DNA from: an uncultured Collinsella sp.
Lineage (GTDB): Bacteria > Actinomycetota > Coriobacteriia > Coriobacteriales > Coriobacteriaceae
Direction of reading: 5' to 3'
NCBI GenBank assembly: GCA_949287065.1
Contig: CASEEV010000075.1
Coordinates: 1-51,400 of the forward strand
Length of the DNA: 51,400 bases
The notes under the pieces are model-generated. The model did no database searches and had not been told where the DNA came from. It worked only from the letters and a program-made list of their open reading frames with translations. Shown here piece after piece: positions 29,921 through 40,137 of the stretch; within the stretch, counting starts at the first letter, position 1; each line of letters starts with the position of its first letter. The position numbers and the translations under genes were made by a program.

Positions 29921-30925
29921 ATGGAGCAGGTCAAGCGGCTGGGCAACTTTGTGGGTGCGCATATGCCAGTGTTCATGCCGATCTGCATTGCGCTCGGTAT
30001 TTTGCTTTCGGGTCAGGTGACGCCCTACAAGGGCATTGTTCCGTATCTCTTTACCATCATCACGTTCCAAGGCTCGCTCAACACTACGCTCAGGCAGGTT
30101 GCCCATACGTTCCGTCATCCGGCCAAGCTCCTCGCAATCCTCGTTACCACCACCGTCGTCATGCCCGTTCTTGCGCGCGTGTGCGGTGGGCTGGTCTTCT
30201 CGGACCCCGAGATCGTTACCGGCATCGTTATCGAATACGCCATTCCCGTGGCCGTGGTGAGCTTCATGTGGATCGACATGTACCACGGCAACGCATCCCT
30301 CGGGCTCGCGGCTATTCTCGTTTCCACGGTGCTCGCTCCTTTTACCATCCCGCTCGTGTTGCACCTGCTTATGGGTGCGAGCGTGCATGTTGACAGCGCC
30401 AGCATGATGCAGGACCTCGTGTTCATGATCGCGATCCCGGCGATCATCGGCGTGGCGCTCAACGAGTTCAGCCACGGTTGGGGGCACGAGAAGCTCTCGC
30501 CGAACCTCGGTCCCATCTGCCGCCTCCTTACGCTCGTCATCGTCACCTGCAACGCCACGGGCCTTGCCGAATACGTACTCAACTTCGATATCGTGGTTCT
30601 GCAGGCTGCGCTCTTTATCCTTGTGTTCGCTCTTGCGGGCTTTTTGCTCGGCATCGGCGTGGCGCGCTTCATGGGGGCCTCGACGCCCGAGATGCTGTCG
30701 ATCACGTTTTGCGTGGGGCTGCGCAATATTTCGTCCGGCGCGGTTATCGCCGCGCAGTTCTTCCCGGGTGCGGCTATCATCCCCGTGATGATGGGCACGC
30801 TGTTCCAGCAGATCATCGCCGCGTTCTGCGGATCTGCCATCGAGCGGCTCACGGCCGATGATCGCGCGGCTCACGAGAAGCGCCTGGCGAGCGCCAGGAA
30901 GGCGCTCAAAAAGAAGTGCCGCTGA
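29921..30925 (+). CDS. Bile acid:sodium symporter (BASS) family transporter
   Basis: This 334-residue membrane protein has about nine or ten hydrophobic helices (for example PICIALGILLSGQVTPYKGI) and the BASS-like signature GLRNISSGAVIAAQFFPG in the C-terminal half. Members carry organic anions or small metabolites with sodium; the substrate is not predictable. The ATG at 29921 has GAGGGGAG upstream. It lies inside the split spc section and converges with the minus-strand pseudouridine synthase, only two bases separating the ends. Confidence 0.8.
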   Translation: MEQVKRLGNFVGAHMPVFMPICIALGILLSGQVTPYKGIVPYLFTIITFQGSLNTTLRQVAHTFRHPAKLLAILVTTTVVMPVLARVCGGLVFSDPEIVTGIVIEYAIPVAVVSFMWIDMYHGNASLGLAAILVSTVLAPFTIPLVLHLLMGASVHVDSASMMQDLVFMIAIPAIIGVALNEFSHGWGHEKLSPNLGPICRLLTLVIVTCNATGLAEYVLNFDIVVLQAALFILVFALAGFLLGIGVARFMGASTPEMLSITFCVGLRNISSGAVIAAQFFPGAAIIPVMMGTLFQQIIAAFCGSAIERLTADDRAAHEKRLASARKALKKKCR

Positions 30926-30927
30926 CT

Positions 30928-31707
30928 TCAGCGCTGACGGTACGGCTCGAATGAGGCGGGCGGCTCGGCGGTAATGCGCACCTGCGCGCCGGTTACGGGA
31001 TGCTCGAAGGCGAGCTTCCAAGCGTGGAGCATGAGCGGATGCTTCTGCGAGGCTTGTGTCCCCGCGGCGTAGCGCGGGTTGTAGAACGCGTCACCCACGA
31101 TGGGATGCCCGGCATGAGCGAGGTGCACGCGGATCTGGTGCTTGCGTCCGGTAAGAAGGTCCACGGCAAGCAGCGTGACCGCGCGACCGTCGGGAGAGCC
31201 AAGGCGTCCGAGCACCTGTGCGCGGCTTATGGCGGGCTTGCCCGTGGGGCTTACGCGCATGCGCCTCGCATCGTGCCGGTCGCGACCGATGGGCTCCGAG
31301 AGCGTGCGCTCGCTCCAGCCAACGGATCCCTCGACGAGGGCGAGGTAGCGTTTGCGCGCCCTGTGTTCGGCGATCATGCGGTCAAACGCCCCTTGGCTTT
31401 CTTTGCTGAGCGAGAAGAGCACGATGCCCGTGGTGTCGCGGTCGAGCCGCTGGACGGGCTGCAACGCGCGCAGACGCTCTTCGGGCGCGCCTCGTCGGAC
31501 GAGAAGGTCGCAGGTGAGCTGCGCGAGGGTTACAGCGCCTGTTCCATCGCCGTGGACGATAATGCCGGCGGGCTTGTTCACCGCGACGCACGTCTCGTCC
31601 TCGTAGAGAAGATCGTCTTCAGAAAGGCGCGGCGGCGTGCTCTGGGGAGCGCGGGAGCCCGTCTGGGGCCCGCGCTTTGCCGGCTTCTCCCAGGCCTTGC
31701 GACCCAT
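30928..31707 (-). CDS. RluA-family pseudouridine synthase
   Basis: This 259-residue enzyme isomerises uridine to pseudouridine in rRNA or tRNA. It has VAVNKPAGIIVHGD, the catalytic motif QRLDRDTTGIVLFS with its Asp, the KRYLALVEG strand and GRKHQIRVHLAHAGHPIVGD. There is no S4 domain; the N-terminal ~45 residues are basic and low complexity. The ATG at 31707 lies 2 nt after the stop of the U32 gene, so the two are translationally coupled. Which RNA site it modifies cannot be read from the sequence. Confidence 0.9.
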   Translation of the reverse strand: MGRKAWEKPAKRGPQTGSRAPQSTPPRLSEDDLLYEDETCVAVNKPAGIIVHGDGTGAVTLAQLTCDLLVRRGAPEERLRALQPVQRLDRDTTGIVLFSLSKESQGAFDRMIAEHRARKRYLALVEGSVGWSERTLSEPIGRDRHDARRMRVSPTGKPAISRAQVLGRLGSPDGRAVTLLAVDLLTGRKHQIRVHLAHAGHPIVGDAFYNPRYAAGTQASQKHPLMLHAWKLAFEHPVTGAQVRITAEPPASFEPYRQR

Positions 31708-31709
31708 CT

Positions 31710-34316
31710 TTACGCCACGCCCGTGAACAGGCAGCCTGCGCTCGTGCCCTTGGCGCGCGCTTCCGGCCGGCGTCCGGCTGCTGCGACCGCGAGGGCGCGG
31801 CGGGTGCGGCCAACGGCGGCGCGTGTCTCGTCGGGCGAGAGCAGCGTGGCGTCGACCATGAAGCGCGACACGCCCGCGGCGAGCAGGCGGTCGATGTGGG
31901 GCGTGAGGTCGAGCGCGAAGGCGTCGTAGAGGTGCGAGCGACCGTGAAGGTCGGTGCGCACCGGCAGCGTGTGGTTGTCGATGTTGCGCAATGCGAGGTC
32001 GCGGCGGCGCAGCGCGCAGCGCGCGCAGTCGTGTATGCAGGCGCCGGCGGCCATGAGGATGCAGTGCTCGCTGGTCATGACGCGCGGGCGACCGTACACC
32101 GTGAGGCCTACGGCGTCCATGCCGGCGTGAGGAGCAAGGTGCTCGATCTCGTCGAGCGCGATCTCGGGAGAGAGCCAAAGAGTCCGCGCTCCGCGGTTGG
32201 CGAGCGCATGCGCGCAGGCAACGTTGTGGACCGGCAGGCAGGGGAGGACCTCGGTTGCCGCGCCGCGCTCCTCGGCGAGGGCGAACTCCGAGATGCAGCC
32301 CACCGCAACGCTCTTGCCGCGGCGCACCCACGGGTCGAGACGTCCGTGGTCGGTGAGGCGGCAGACCTCGTCGAGTATGGGGACGATCTGGTTTTCGTCC
32401 GCCCAGTCGAGGGCACGTGCCAGTTCGTCTACGGCAAGCGCGGATCCGTTGGCAGGTGCGGGCACGCCGGCAAAGGCGCAGAGCGCGTCGACCGGCGCGT
32501 AGAGGAGCGCAGCGCCGGCGTTTCGGGCGGCGTCGAGCGTGCCGGTGTCGGCCACGAGCGCGCAGATGACGGCGTCCGCGGCGTCCACGGCCCCGTGCTC
32601 CGCGTCCGTATCGGTGCGGGCCGTGAGCGCGGTGTCCGCAAACGGCGGGAGCGCGCCAAGGCGCTCTGCGCGCTTCTCGTATGGGCGCATAATGCGGGCC
32701 TCGAGGGCCTCGCAGGCGGCGGCGCGCACCTTGTGCACCGCCGCAAAGCCCATGCCGCAGCCCTCGTCGAGCTCCACGTCAAACGAGAGGGGCTCAAAGG
32801 GCGAGGATCCCATGCGGCCTACGTGTTCGATAAGGTCGTCGGTGGTTACGGCGTGCGTGCGAGCCGCCTCGACTATGAAGCCGGAGGCACTGGCACGCAG
32901 GTCCTCGTTGTCGGCGCAGGCAACCTCGACCGTGAAGGCCCTGCCGAGCCGTGCAGTCACGCGCACGTGCACGGCGCGCTTGCGCGGGTGCGCGCGCTTT
33001 GACACGGCGTCTGCGGCGTCGAGCGCCGCCTGGCTGCGGATGAGGCGCACGAACGCTCCTGTGGGCATGGGCCGGGGCACCGAGACGCCGATGCGCTCAC
33101 CCGCAGCGGCGTCCTCGCGTGCGAGGGCGGTGAGAAACTGGTCGGGCTCGGCGTCGTCGCGCAGCTCGAGCAGATCGCCGGCACCCACGGGCTCGGTGAG
33201 CTCCAGCCAGGCCGTGCCGGTGGGTCCGCGTCCGTCGCGGCGCACCACGGGTACGCGCTTGCCGTCGCGGCGCGTGCGCACGTCGGCGGTGAAGCCCGCT
33301 ACCGTGCCCACGATCTGCCCGCGGTTGTTGGAGCGCTCGTAGCTCATCATCTCGTCGCCCGCGGTGCCCGTAAAGTACGCGCTCGTAAAGTCGCGGTTAA
33401 AGCAGCGCTTGAGCTGGCGGTGAACTTCGTCGGAGGCAACGGAGTCCTGGTCGCCGCCCTCTTCTTGCGCGGCGAGCACGCGGTCGAGCTGCGTGCGGTA
33501 CGCGTCGGTCACCGCGTACACGTAGTCAGGGGCCTTCATGCGCCCTTCGAGCTTGAGCGAAGCCGCGCCTGCGGCAATAAGCTCGGGGAGCATGTCGACC
33601 GTGCAGTTGTCGCGCGGACAGAGCGCGCGCTCGCGCCCCGGCGCCGAGATGGTCGCGCCTGTCTCGTCGATGAGCTCGTAGGGGAGGCGGCAGGGCTGCG
33701 CGCACATGCCGCGGTTTGCCGAGCGCCCCTGGCAGGCAAAGCTCGAGAGCGTGCAGAGGCCCGAGTAGCAAAAGCAGATGGAGCCGTGGGCAAAGACCTC
33801 GAGATCAACGCCGACAGGCGCGATCTCGGCGATCTCGGGCAGCGACAGCTCGCGCGAGAGCGTCACGCGTTCGGCGCCCGCCTTGCGGCACCAGGCGGCG
33901 CCGCGCGCGTCGTGCACGTTGGCCTGTGTCGAGACGTGCAGCTCGAGCTCGGGCATGAGGCGGCGGACCTCAAAAAAGAGTCCCCAGTCCTGGATGATGA
34001 AGGCGTCGGCGCCGAGCGCGGCGCAGCGGCGCACCGTTTCGAGGGCCTCTGCCATCTCGTGGTCCTTGATGACGATGTTCACCGTCACGTACACGCGCGC
34101 GCCGGCGAGATGCGCACCGCGGCAGGCGGCGGCAAACGTCTCGTCGGTGAAGTTCTCGGCTTTGCGCCGGGCGTTGAAGGCGCCCATGCCGCAGTAAATG
34201 GCGTCTGCGCCCGCAGCGAGCGCCGCGGCAAAGGGCTCGGGCCCGCCGGCAGGGGCGAGCAGCTCGACGGGGCGGTCGGTGGTGCGGTGCGCATGGCGCG
34301 TGGATGCTTGGGTCAT
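31710..34316 (-). CDS. U32 family peptidase-like protein (possible rRNA hydroxylation factor)
   Basis: This 868-residue protein has the U32 barrel: [55 protein letters not shown], the signature [14 protein letters not shown], and the Cys cluster CFCYSGLC...C...[10 protein letters not shown] that in characterised relatives binds an iron-sulfur cluster. A long C-terminal region containing a further barrel-like part follows ([26 protein letters not shown] read in segments). The E. coli relative RlhA hydroxylates C2501 of 23S rRNA. Coupling to a pseudouridine synthase and location in the ribosomal superoperon make an rRNA role plausible, though a protease annotation is the historical default. AGGAGG lies 11 nt before the chosen ATG. 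Confidence 0.85.
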   Translation of the reverse strand: MTQASTRHAHRTTDRPVELLAPAGGPEPFAAALAAGADAIYCGMGAFNARRKAENFTDETFAAACRGAHLAGARVYVTVNIVIKDHEMAEALETVRRCAALGADAFIIQDWGLFFEVRRLMPELELHVSTQANVHDARGAAWCRKAGAERVTLSRELSLPEIAEIAPVGVDLEVFAHGSICFCYSGLCTLSSFACQGRSANRGMCAQPCRLPYELIDETGATISAPGRERALCPRDNCTVDMLPELIAAGAASLKLEGRMKAPDYVYAVTDAYRTQLDRVLAAQEEGGDQDSVASDEVHRQLKRCFNRDFTSAYFTGTAGDEMMSYERSNNRGQIVGTVAGFTADVRTRRDGKRVPVVRRDGRGPTGTAWLELTEPVGAGDLLELRDDAEPDQFLTALAREDAAAGERIGVSVPRPMPTGAFVRLIRSQAALDAADAVSKRAHPRKRAVHVRVTARLGRAFTVEVACADNEDLRASASGFIVEAARTHAVTTDDLIEHVGRMGSSPFEPLSFDVELDEGCGMGFAAVHKVRAAACEALEARIMRPYEKRAERLGALPPFADTALTARTDTDAEHGAVDAADAVICALVADTGTLDAARNAGAALLYAPVDALCAFAGVPAPANGSALAVDELARALDWADENQIVPILDEVCRLTDHGRLDPWVRRGKSVAVGCISEFALAEERGAATEVLPCLPVHNVACAHALANRGARTLWLSPEIALDEIEHLAPHAGMDAVGLTVYGRPRVMTSEHCILMAAGACIHDCARCALRRRDLALRNIDNHTLPVRTDLHGRSHLYDAFALDLTPHIDRLLAAGVSRFMVDATLLSPDETRAAVGRTRRALAVAAAGRRPEARAKGTSAGCLFTGVA

Positions 34317-34673
34317 GGCGTGGGCGTCCTCCTGGGGCTCTGCGTGATCGTTTCCAGTGTAGGCGGCTTTGCAGGACGCGTACGCAAAACCCCTGTGCCG
34401 CCGCGTCGATTCCGCACAAAAGACGGGAGGGGAGCGGGGCGGCAAGCAAAACGCCACGTGACTAATTGTGGATTCCTCGATTCGTGCGATCTTTTTGTGG
34501 CGCCGCCCTGTCAAAGGTCCTATCATAGTGAGCCGGATTGTCGGCTCCTGCCGATCAACCGTGCTGTGCGATGCCATACGCGCGGCGCTGCGACAGGAGG
34601 CACGAGGACAACCCAGCGCCCAGACCGGGCCGAGTGGCCAAGCCCCGTGCTTAAAACCCCAGAAGGAGTGAAC
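34317..34673. other. Divergent intergenic region between the U32 gene and rplE
   Basis: This 357-base gap must hold promoters for both the minus-strand U32-RluA pair and the plus-strand rplE section. TATCAT at 34521-34526 is a candidate plus-strand -10 without a good -35. I see no gene in it. Confidence 0.5.
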
Positions 34674-35228
34674 ATGGCAGAGAAGTACGTACCGCGTCTT
34701 AAGACCAAGTACAACGAGGTCGTCAAGCAGCAGCTGCACGACAAGTTCAACTACCCCAACGTCATGATGATCCCGAAGATCGAGAAGATCGTCGTGAACA
34801 TGGGTGTCGGCGAGGCCGCCACCGATTCCAAGGCCATCGACGCCGCCGTGCGCGACCTGCGCGCCATCACCGGCCAGCAGCCGATGATTACCCGTGCCCG
34901 CAAGTCCATCGCGAGCTTCCGTCTGCGCGCCGGCATGCCGATCGGCTGCAAGGTGACCCTGCGCGGCGACCGTATGTGGGACTTCTTCGACCGCCTCACC
35001 GCGGTTGCCATCCCGCGTATCCGCGACTTCCGCGGCATCTCCCCGAAGAGCTTCGACGGCCGCGGTAACTTCTCCATGGGCGTCACCGATCAGCTCATCT
35101 TCCCTGAGATCGACTTCGACTCCGTCGATCACACCCGCGGCATGGACATCACCATCGTGACCACCGCCAATACCGATGAGGAGGCCAAGGCGCTTCTCGA
35201 CGCGTTCGGCTTCCCGTTCAAGAAATAA
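34674..35228 (+). CDS. rplE: Ribosomal protein L5
   Basis: This 5S rRNA-binding 50S protein has 184 residues. It carries [51 protein letters not shown] and the ending DAFGFPFKK. The ATG at 34674 follows AAGGAG. A far longer in-frame extension (to 33420) is antisense to the U32 gene and rejected. It restarts the spc section after the inserted block. Confidence 0.98.
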   Translation: MAEKYVPRLKTKYNEVVKQQLHDKFNYPNVMMIPKIEKIVVNMGVGEAATDSKAIDAAVRDLRAITGQQPMITRARKSIASFRLRAGMPIGCKVTLRGDRMWDFFDRLTAVAIPRIRDFRGISPKSFDGRGNFSMGVTDQLIFPEIDFDSVDHTRGMDITIVTTANTDEEAKALLDAFGFPFKK

Positions 35229-35241
35229 CTTCAGCAACCGT

Positions 35242-35270
35242 GGCGCTGCGGGCATCCGGCCCGCGGCGCC
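35242..35270 (+). promoter_or_regulatory. 12-bp hairpin between rplE and rpsN
   Basis: GGCGCTGCGGGC and GCCCGCGGCGCC form a stem of 12 bp (one G-U) with loop ATCCG. No U-tract follows. It is the third stable non-terminator hairpin in the ribosomal region. Confidence 0.55.
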
Positions 35271-35296
35271 CAAGAACATATATGTGAGGAGGATAC

Positions 35297-35482
35297 GTGG
35301 CTAAGACATCGATGATCGTCAAGCAGCAGCGCGAGCCGAAGTTCTCGACCCGCAAGTACACCCGTTGCCAGCGTTGCGGCCGTCCGCATTCGGTCTACCG
35401 CAAGTTCGGCATCTGCCGTGTCTGCTTCCGCGAGCTTGCGCTCAAAGGCGAACTTCCGGGCATCAAAAAGGCCAGCTGGTAG
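35297..35482 (+). CDS. rpsN: Ribosomal protein S14, zinc-binding type
   Basis: This 61-residue short S14 has the two CxxC pairs (RCQRCG and ICRVCF) that bind zinc. It starts [21 protein letters not shown]. The GTG start has GAGGAGG upstream. The zinc-free long form is not seen in this window. Confidence 0.97.
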   Translation: MAKTSMIVKQQREPKFSTRKYTRCQRCGRPHSVYRKFGICRVCFRELALKGELPGIKKASW

Positions 35483-35624
35483 GCCACTGCCAGTGCGCGT
35501 GCCTGTCCGTGCCGGCGCATAGGCGTCGCGGGCGCGTACGCGTGGAAGACGTAGGAAAGGCTTCCCTGTCATGGGCAGAGGAGAACCGTCCGTACGGGTT
35601 CATCAAGAACGAAGGAGAATCTGC

Positions 35625-36023
35625 ATGAACGTTACCGACCCGATCGCAGATATGCTCACGCGCATTCGCAATGCGAACTCTGCGAACAAGGCCACGGTCT
35701 CGATGCCGAGCAGCAAGAAGCTCGTCGAGATTGCTCGCGTCATCTACGAGGAGGGCTACATCGAGTCCTACGAGATCGAGGACACCGCCCCCCAGAAGAC
35801 GCTCCACATCACCCTTAAGTACGGCCCCAAGAAGGCTAAGGTCATCCGCGGCATCAAGCGCGTTTCCAAGCCGGGCCTGCGTATCTACTCGTCCTGCGCC
35901 GACCTGCCCCGCGTTCTCGGCGGTCTCGGCACTGCCGTCATCTCCACCAGCAAGGGCGTTATGGCCGACCGCGACGCGCGCAAGCTTGGCGTCGGCGGCG
36001 AGGTCATCGCGTTCGTCTGGTAA
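35625..36023 (+). CDS. rpsH: Ribosomal protein S8
   Basis: This 30S central-domain protein has 132 residues. It carries [27 protein letters not shown] and [24 protein letters not shown] (read in segments). The ATG at 35625 follows AAGGAG. In E. coli S8 represses the spc operon at a site near rplE, but no equivalent site was confirmed here. Confidence 0.98.
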   Translation: MNVTDPIADMLTRIRNANSANKATVSMPSSKKLVEIARVIYEEGYIESYEIEDTAPQKTLHITLKYGPKKAKVIRGIKRVSKPGLRIYSSCADLPRVLGGLGTAVISTSKGVMADRDARKLGVGGEVIAFVW

Positions 36024-36058
36024 CCGCTTCGGCGTGTGTAGAAGGAAAGGAGAAAACC

Positions 36059-36595
36059 GTGTCTCGTATCGGTAAGAAGCCTGTCCAGATTCCCGCCGGG
36101 GTCGAAGTGGCAGTCAACGATCAGAACGTCGCCGTCAAGGGCCCCAAGGGTCAGCTTGACTTCACCTTCGCTGAGTGCATCAGCGTCAACGTCGAGGGCA
36201 ACGAGGCCATCGTGACCCGTGCCAACGACGAGCGCGAGTCCCGCGCCATGCACGGCCTCACCCGTGCGCTCCTGCACAACATGGTCGTGGGCGTCTCCGA
36301 GGGCTACACCAAGGTTCTCGAGCTCGTGGGCGTCGGCTACCGCGCGCAGCTCAAGGGCAAGGACCTCAACCTGTCCCTCGGTTTCTCGCACCCCGTGGTC
36401 TACACCTGCCCCGAGGGCATCACCTTCGAGGTGCCGGATCAGACCCATATCCGTGTCATGGGCATCAACAAGCAGCAGGTCGGCCAGGTTGCGGCCGAGA
36501 TCCGCGGCATCCGTCCGCCTGAGCCCTACAAGGGCAAGGGCGTCCGTTACCAGGACGAGCACGTGCGCCGCAAGCTTGGTAAGGCTGCCAAGTAG
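36059..36595 (+). CDS. rplF: Ribosomal protein L6
   Basis: This 50S protein of 178 residues starts MSRIGKKPVQIPAGVEV at GTG with AAAGGAG upstream. The second domain carries IRGIRPPEPYKGKGVRYQDE, the conserved C-terminal signature. Confidence 0.98.
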   Translation: MSRIGKKPVQIPAGVEVAVNDQNVAVKGPKGQLDFTFAECISVNVEGNEAIVTRANDERESRAMHGLTRALLHNMVVGVSEGYTKVLELVGVGYRAQLKGKDLNLSLGFSHPVVYTCPEGITFEVPDQTHIRVMGINKQQVGQVAAEIRGIRPPEPYKGKGVRYQDEHVRRKLGKAAK

Positions 36596-36667
36596 TCTTA
36601 AGACCGGGATCTCAAACAAAGTCCACCACCCCGTCAGGTGATGGCACGGTTACTTAAAGGAGTTCTC

Positions 36668-37030
36668 ATGAACAAGAACAAGGCGAAGCAGGCTAGCCTC
36701 AAGCGCCGTCAGCGCCGCGTTCGCGGCAAGATCTCGGGTACCCCCGAGCGTCCGCGTCTGCGCGTTACCCGCACCAACGCCAATATCTACGCTGCGATCA
36801 TCGATGACACCGCTGGCCGTACCCTCGTGTCCGCCTCCACCATCGAGTCCGACCTCAAGGGCGAGAACGGCTCCAACAAGGCCGCTGCCGAGATGATCGG
36901 CAAGCGCGTCGCCGAGCGTGCTCTCGAGGCCGGCATCACCGAGGTCGTCTTCGACCGCGGCGGCCGTATCTACCATGGCCGTGTGAAGGCTCTCGCCGAT
37001 GGCGCCCGCGCTGCCGGTCTGAAGTTCTAG
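36668..37030 (+). CDS. rplR: Ribosomal protein L18
   Basis: This 5S rRNA-binding 50S protein has 120 residues. It carries [21 protein letters not shown] and [25 protein letters not shown] (read in segments). The ATG at 36668 follows AAAGGAG. An in-frame ATG 30 nt upstream lacks a site. Confidence 0.98.
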   Translation: MNKNKAKQASLKRRQRRVRGKISGTPERPRLRVTRTNANIYAAIIDDTAGRTLVSASTIESDLKGENGSNKAAAEMIGKRVAERALEAGITEVVFDRGGRIYHGRVKALADGARAAGLKF

Positions 37031-37042
37031 GAGGATACGTAC

Positions 37043-37570
37043 ATGGCTCGTAATCAGAACAAGCGCCGCGAGGAGGCCTCCGAGCTTCAGGAGCGCGTTG
37101 TCTTCATCAATCGTGTGTCCAAGGTCGTCAAGGGCGGCCGTCGCTTCAGCCTCGCCGCGCTCGTCGTCGTGGGCGACGGCAAGGGCAAGGTCGGCATCGG
37201 CATGGGCAAGTCCGCCGAGGTGCCGCTGGCCATCAGCAAGGCCGTCGAGGACGCGAAGAAGAACATGTTCCAGGTCCCCGTGGTCGACTCCCGCACTATT
37301 CCGCACGAGGCTCTCGGCCACTACGGCGCCGGCAAGGTCATCATCCGCCCGGCTATCGAGGGTACCGGCGTTATCGCCGGCGGCTCGCTGCGTCCGCTCT
37401 TCGAGATCTGCGGCATCAAGGACATCATCGCCAAGTCTCTGGGCACCGACAACGGCCTGAACGTCATCAAGGCCGCCGTCGACGCGCTCCAGCAGCTTTC
37501 CAGCGTTGAGGAGACCGCCGAGCGCCGTGGCCTCACCGTCTCCGAGATGTTCGTCGGTAAGGAGAACTAA
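37043..37570 (+). CDS. rpsE: Ribosomal protein S5
   Basis: This 30S fidelity protein has 175 residues. It carries [28 protein letters not shown] and [21 protein letters not shown] (read in segments). TAGGAGG precedes the ATG. Confidence 0.98.
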   Translation: MARNQNKRREEASELQERVVFINRVSKVVKGGRRFSLAALVVVGDGKGKVGIGMGKSAEVPLAISKAVEDAKKNMFQVPVVDSRTIPHEALGHYGAGKVIIRPAIEGTGVIAGGSLRPLFEICGIKDIIAKSLGTDNGLNVIKAAVDALQQLSSVEETAERRGLTVSEMFVGKEN

Positions 37571-37572
37571 CG

Positions 37573-37755
37573 ATGGCAGACACCATTAAGATCAAGCAGG
37601 TCAAGAGCGTGATCGGCTGCAAGAAGGACCAGGTCCGCACCGTTCGCGCGCTCGGTCTGCATCGCATCAACGACACGGCCGAGCTGCCCGACAACGAGAG
37701 CGTGCGCGGCATGATTTTCAAGGTCAAGCACCTTGTTCAGATCGTAGAGGAGTAG
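37573..37755 (+). CDS. rpmD: Ribosomal protein L30
   Basis: This 60-residue 50S protein shows IKIKQVKSVIGCKKDQVRTVRALGLHRIND (read in segments). It starts 2 nt after the rpsE stop, with its ribosome site inside rpsE. Confidence 0.97.
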   Translation: MADTIKIKQVKSVIGCKKDQVRTVRALGLHRINDTAELPDNESVRGMIFKVKHLVQIVEE

Positions 37756-37758
37756 CAA

Positions 37759-38199
37759 ATGCAGCTTCATGACCTTACTCCGGCGGCGGGTTCCACCCAT
37801 CGTCGCAAGCGTGTGGGCCGCGGTAACGCTTCCGGTCACGGCACCACCGCTGGCCGTGGTCAGAACGGCCAGCTCTCCCGTTCCGGTGGCGGCAAGGGCG
37901 CCGGCTTCGAGGGCGGTCAGACCCCGCTCGCCATGCGCCTGCCCAAGCTCCCCGGCTTCCGCAACTTCAACCGCGTCGAGTACGCTCCGGTGAACGTCTC
38001 CCGTCTCGAGGAGAAGTTCCAGGACGGCGACACGGTGAACGCCGAGACCCTCGTGGCCGCCGGCATCATCAAGAACATCGACGTTCCGGTCAAGGTGCTG
38101 GGCGACGGCGAGATCACCAAGAAGCTCACGGTGAGCGTCGACAAGATCTCTGCCTCCGCGAAGGCCAAGATTGAGGCGGCTGGCGGAAAGGTCGAGTAA
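37759..38199 (+). CDS. rplO: Ribosomal protein L15
   Basis: This 146-residue 50S protein has the flexible Gly/Arg N-terminus ([39 protein letters not shown]) and [19 protein letters not shown]. It abuts rpmD by 3 nt. Confidence 0.98.
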   Translation: MQLHDLTPAAGSTHRRKRVGRGNASGHGTTAGRGQNGQLSRSGGGKGAGFEGGQTPLAMRLPKLPGFRNFNRVEYAPVNVSRLEEKFQDGDTVNAETLVAAGIIKNIDVPVKVLGDGEITKKLTVSVDKISASAKAKIEAAGGKVE

Positions 38200-38200
38200 C

Positions 38201-39484
38201 GTGCTAACTGGTCTGAAGAATGCGTTCCGCATCCAAGAACTTCGCGGAAAGATCCTCTTCACCATAGCCATGCTCGTGCTGTACCGCATCGGTGCACACA
38301 TTCCGGTCCCCGGTGTTCCCTTCCAGGGAATGGTGGACCTCTTCCAGGGCGCCGGGGCCTCCGTGGCCTCCGGCGCCATGGCGCTGCTGAACCTCTTCAG
38401 CGGCGGGGCGCTCAGCTATGTGTCGGTCTTTTCGCTGGGCATCATGCCCTACATCACCTCGTCCATCATCCTGCAGATGCTGCAGAGCGTCGTGCCGACT
38501 CTCTCGGCGCTGGCGCGCGAGGGTGAGGCCGGCCAGCGCAAGATTACGCAGTACACGCGTTACCTTACCCTTGGCCTCGCTATTCTCAACGCCATTGGTT
38601 ACCTGTTCCTCTTCAAGAGCTTCGGCATCAGCTTTGCCGGTGCCGGCGCGCCCGAGATTGTCTTCGACATCATGATCGTGGGCACGCTCGTTGCGGGCGC
38701 CATGCTCATCATGTGGATCGGCGAGCTCATCACCCAGCGCGGTATCGGCAACGGCATGTCGCTGATCATCTTCGCCAACATCATGGCGGGCCTGCCGCAG
38801 GCGATCTTCTCGTCGGTGACCGATACGGCCGGCATCATCATGACCGTCGTCGTCTTCGTGGTCATCATCGCCGTTATCCCGCTTATCGTGTTCCTTGAGC
38901 GCGGGCAGCGCCGCATTCCGGTTCAGTACGCCAAGCGCGTGGTCGGCCGCCGCATTATGGGCGGTCAGAGCACCTACCTTCCCATCAAGGTCAACACCGC
39001 GGGCGTCGTGCCGATCATCTTCGCGAGCGCCATCCTCTACTTCCCGGCTCAGCTCGCCGTGTTCTTCCCGGGCATCGGCTGGGTCCAGGCGGTGGCGAAC
39101 GCGCTTTCGAGCGGTTGGATCAACTGGATCCTCAACGTCGCTCTGATCGTGTTCTTCGCGTACTTCTACACCTCCATGGTGTTCAACCCCGATGACACGG
39201 CCGACAACCTCAAGAAGCAGGGTGGCTTCATCCCGGGCGTTCGTCCCGGCAAGGCCACGGCAGCCTACATCAAGAATGCCCTCAACAAGATCACCCTTCC
39301 TTCGGCTATCTTTCTGGCGCTTATCGCCATCGTGCCGTCGATCGTGTTCTCGTTCACGGGCAACCAGCTCATTCAGGCCTTCGGCGGCACCTCCGTACTT
39401 ATTATGGTTGGCGTGGTGCTCGATACGATCTCGAAGGTCGAGAGCCAGCTCAAGATGTACGATTACGATGGATTCTTCAAGTAA
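38201..39484 (+). CDS. secY: Protein translocase channel subunit SecY
   Basis: This 427-residue membrane protein forms the SecYEG channel, with ten predicted helices. It shows GAHIPVPGV, the plug/TM2 region LLNLFSGGALSYVSVFSLGIMPYITSSII (read in segments) and the cytosolic loop GGFIPGVRPGKATAAYI. The GTG at 38201 (one base after the rplO stop) with GGAAAGG upstream is chosen over an in-frame ATG 30 nt earlier inside rplO. Confidence 0.97.
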   Translation: MLTGLKNAFRIQELRGKILFTIAMLVLYRIGAHIPVPGVPFQGMVDLFQGAGASVASGAMALLNLFSGGALSYVSVFSLGIMPYITSSIILQMLQSVVPTLSALAREGEAGQRKITQYTRYLTLGLAILNAIGYLFLFKSFGISFAGAGAPEIVFDIMIVGTLVAGAMLIMWIGELITQRGIGNGMSLIIFANIMAGLPQAIFSSVTDTAGIIMTVVVFVVIIAVIPLIVFLERGQRRIPVQYAKRVVGRRIMGGQSTYLPIKVNTAGVVPIIFASAILYFPAQLAVFFPGIGWVQAVANALSSGWINWILNVALIVFFAYFYTSMVFNPDDTADNLKKQGGFIPGVRPGKATAAYIKNALNKITLPSAIFLALIAIVPSIVFSFTGNQLIQAFGGTSVLIMVGVVLDTISKVESQLKMYDYDGFFK

Positions 39485-39510
39485 GAGAGCGTCGTGAAGT
39501 GGAGGCTCAG

Positions 39511-40137
39511 ATGAACATCGTATTGCTTGGCGCGCCCGGAGCGGGCAAGGGCACTCAGGCCCAGAAGCTCGTTGCCGACTACGGCATCGCGCACATCTCG
39601 ACCGGCGACCTTCTGCGTGCTGCCGTCAAGGCCGCTACGCCGCTTGGTCTCAAGGCGAAGAAGTACATGGACGCCGGCGAGCTTGTCCCTGACCAGCTCG
39701 TGATCGACCTCGTCAAGGAGCGCCTTGGTGCCGACGACGCCCAGAAGGGCTTCATTCTCGACGGCTTCCCGCGCAACACGGTTCAGGCCGTGACGCTCGA
39801 CTCCGAGCTTTCGGACATGGGCCGCGAGCTTGACTGCGCGCTTCTCGTCGACGTTGCCGCCGAGGTTATCGTCAATCGTCTGTCGTCTCGTCGTACCTGC
39901 CGCGACTGCGGCTACACCGGTACGGCCGCCGATGCGACCTGCCCCAAGTGCGGCGGCGAGATGTATCAGCGTGACGACGACAAGGCCGAGACGATCCAGA
40001 ACCGTCTCGACGTGTACGAGAAGTCCACGAGCCCGCTCATCGAGTACTACCGCGGGCAGGGGATCCTCAAGTCCGTCGACGGCGATCGTCCGGTCGACGA
40101 AGTCTATACGGACGTTAAGGAAGCACTCAATCTATGA
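39511..40137 (+). CDS. adk: Adenylate kinase
   Basis: This enzyme interconverts ATP + AMP and 2 ADP. It is 208 residues with P-loop GAPGAGKGTQA, AMP-binding STGDLLRAAVK and GFPRNTVQA, and a LID carrying four cysteines (CRDCG, CPKCG) of the zinc type. GGAGG lies 5 nt before the ATG at 39511. An upstream in-frame GTG overlaps that site. ATGA overlap with map. Confidence 0.97.
   Translation: MNIVLLGAPGAGKGTQAQKLVADYGIAHISTGDLLRAAVKAATPLGLKAKKYMDAGELVPDQLVIDLVKERLGADDAQKGFILDGFPRNTVQAVTLDSELSDMGRELDCALLVDVAAEVIVNRLSSRRTCRDCGYTGTAADATCPKCGGEMYQRDDDKAETIQNRLDVYEKSTSPLIEYYRGQGILKSVDGDRPVDEVYTDVKEALNL

Noticed and set aside
34630-34665. tRNA-like string GCCGAGTGGCCAAGC upstream of rplE
   Set aside because: It resembles a D-arm only; no acceptor, anticodon or T-arm could be folded.
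33420-34673. In-frame upstream extension of rplE by ~418 codons
   Set aside because: It is antisense to the U32 gene; L5 has its own AAGGAG and ATG at 34674 and normal length.
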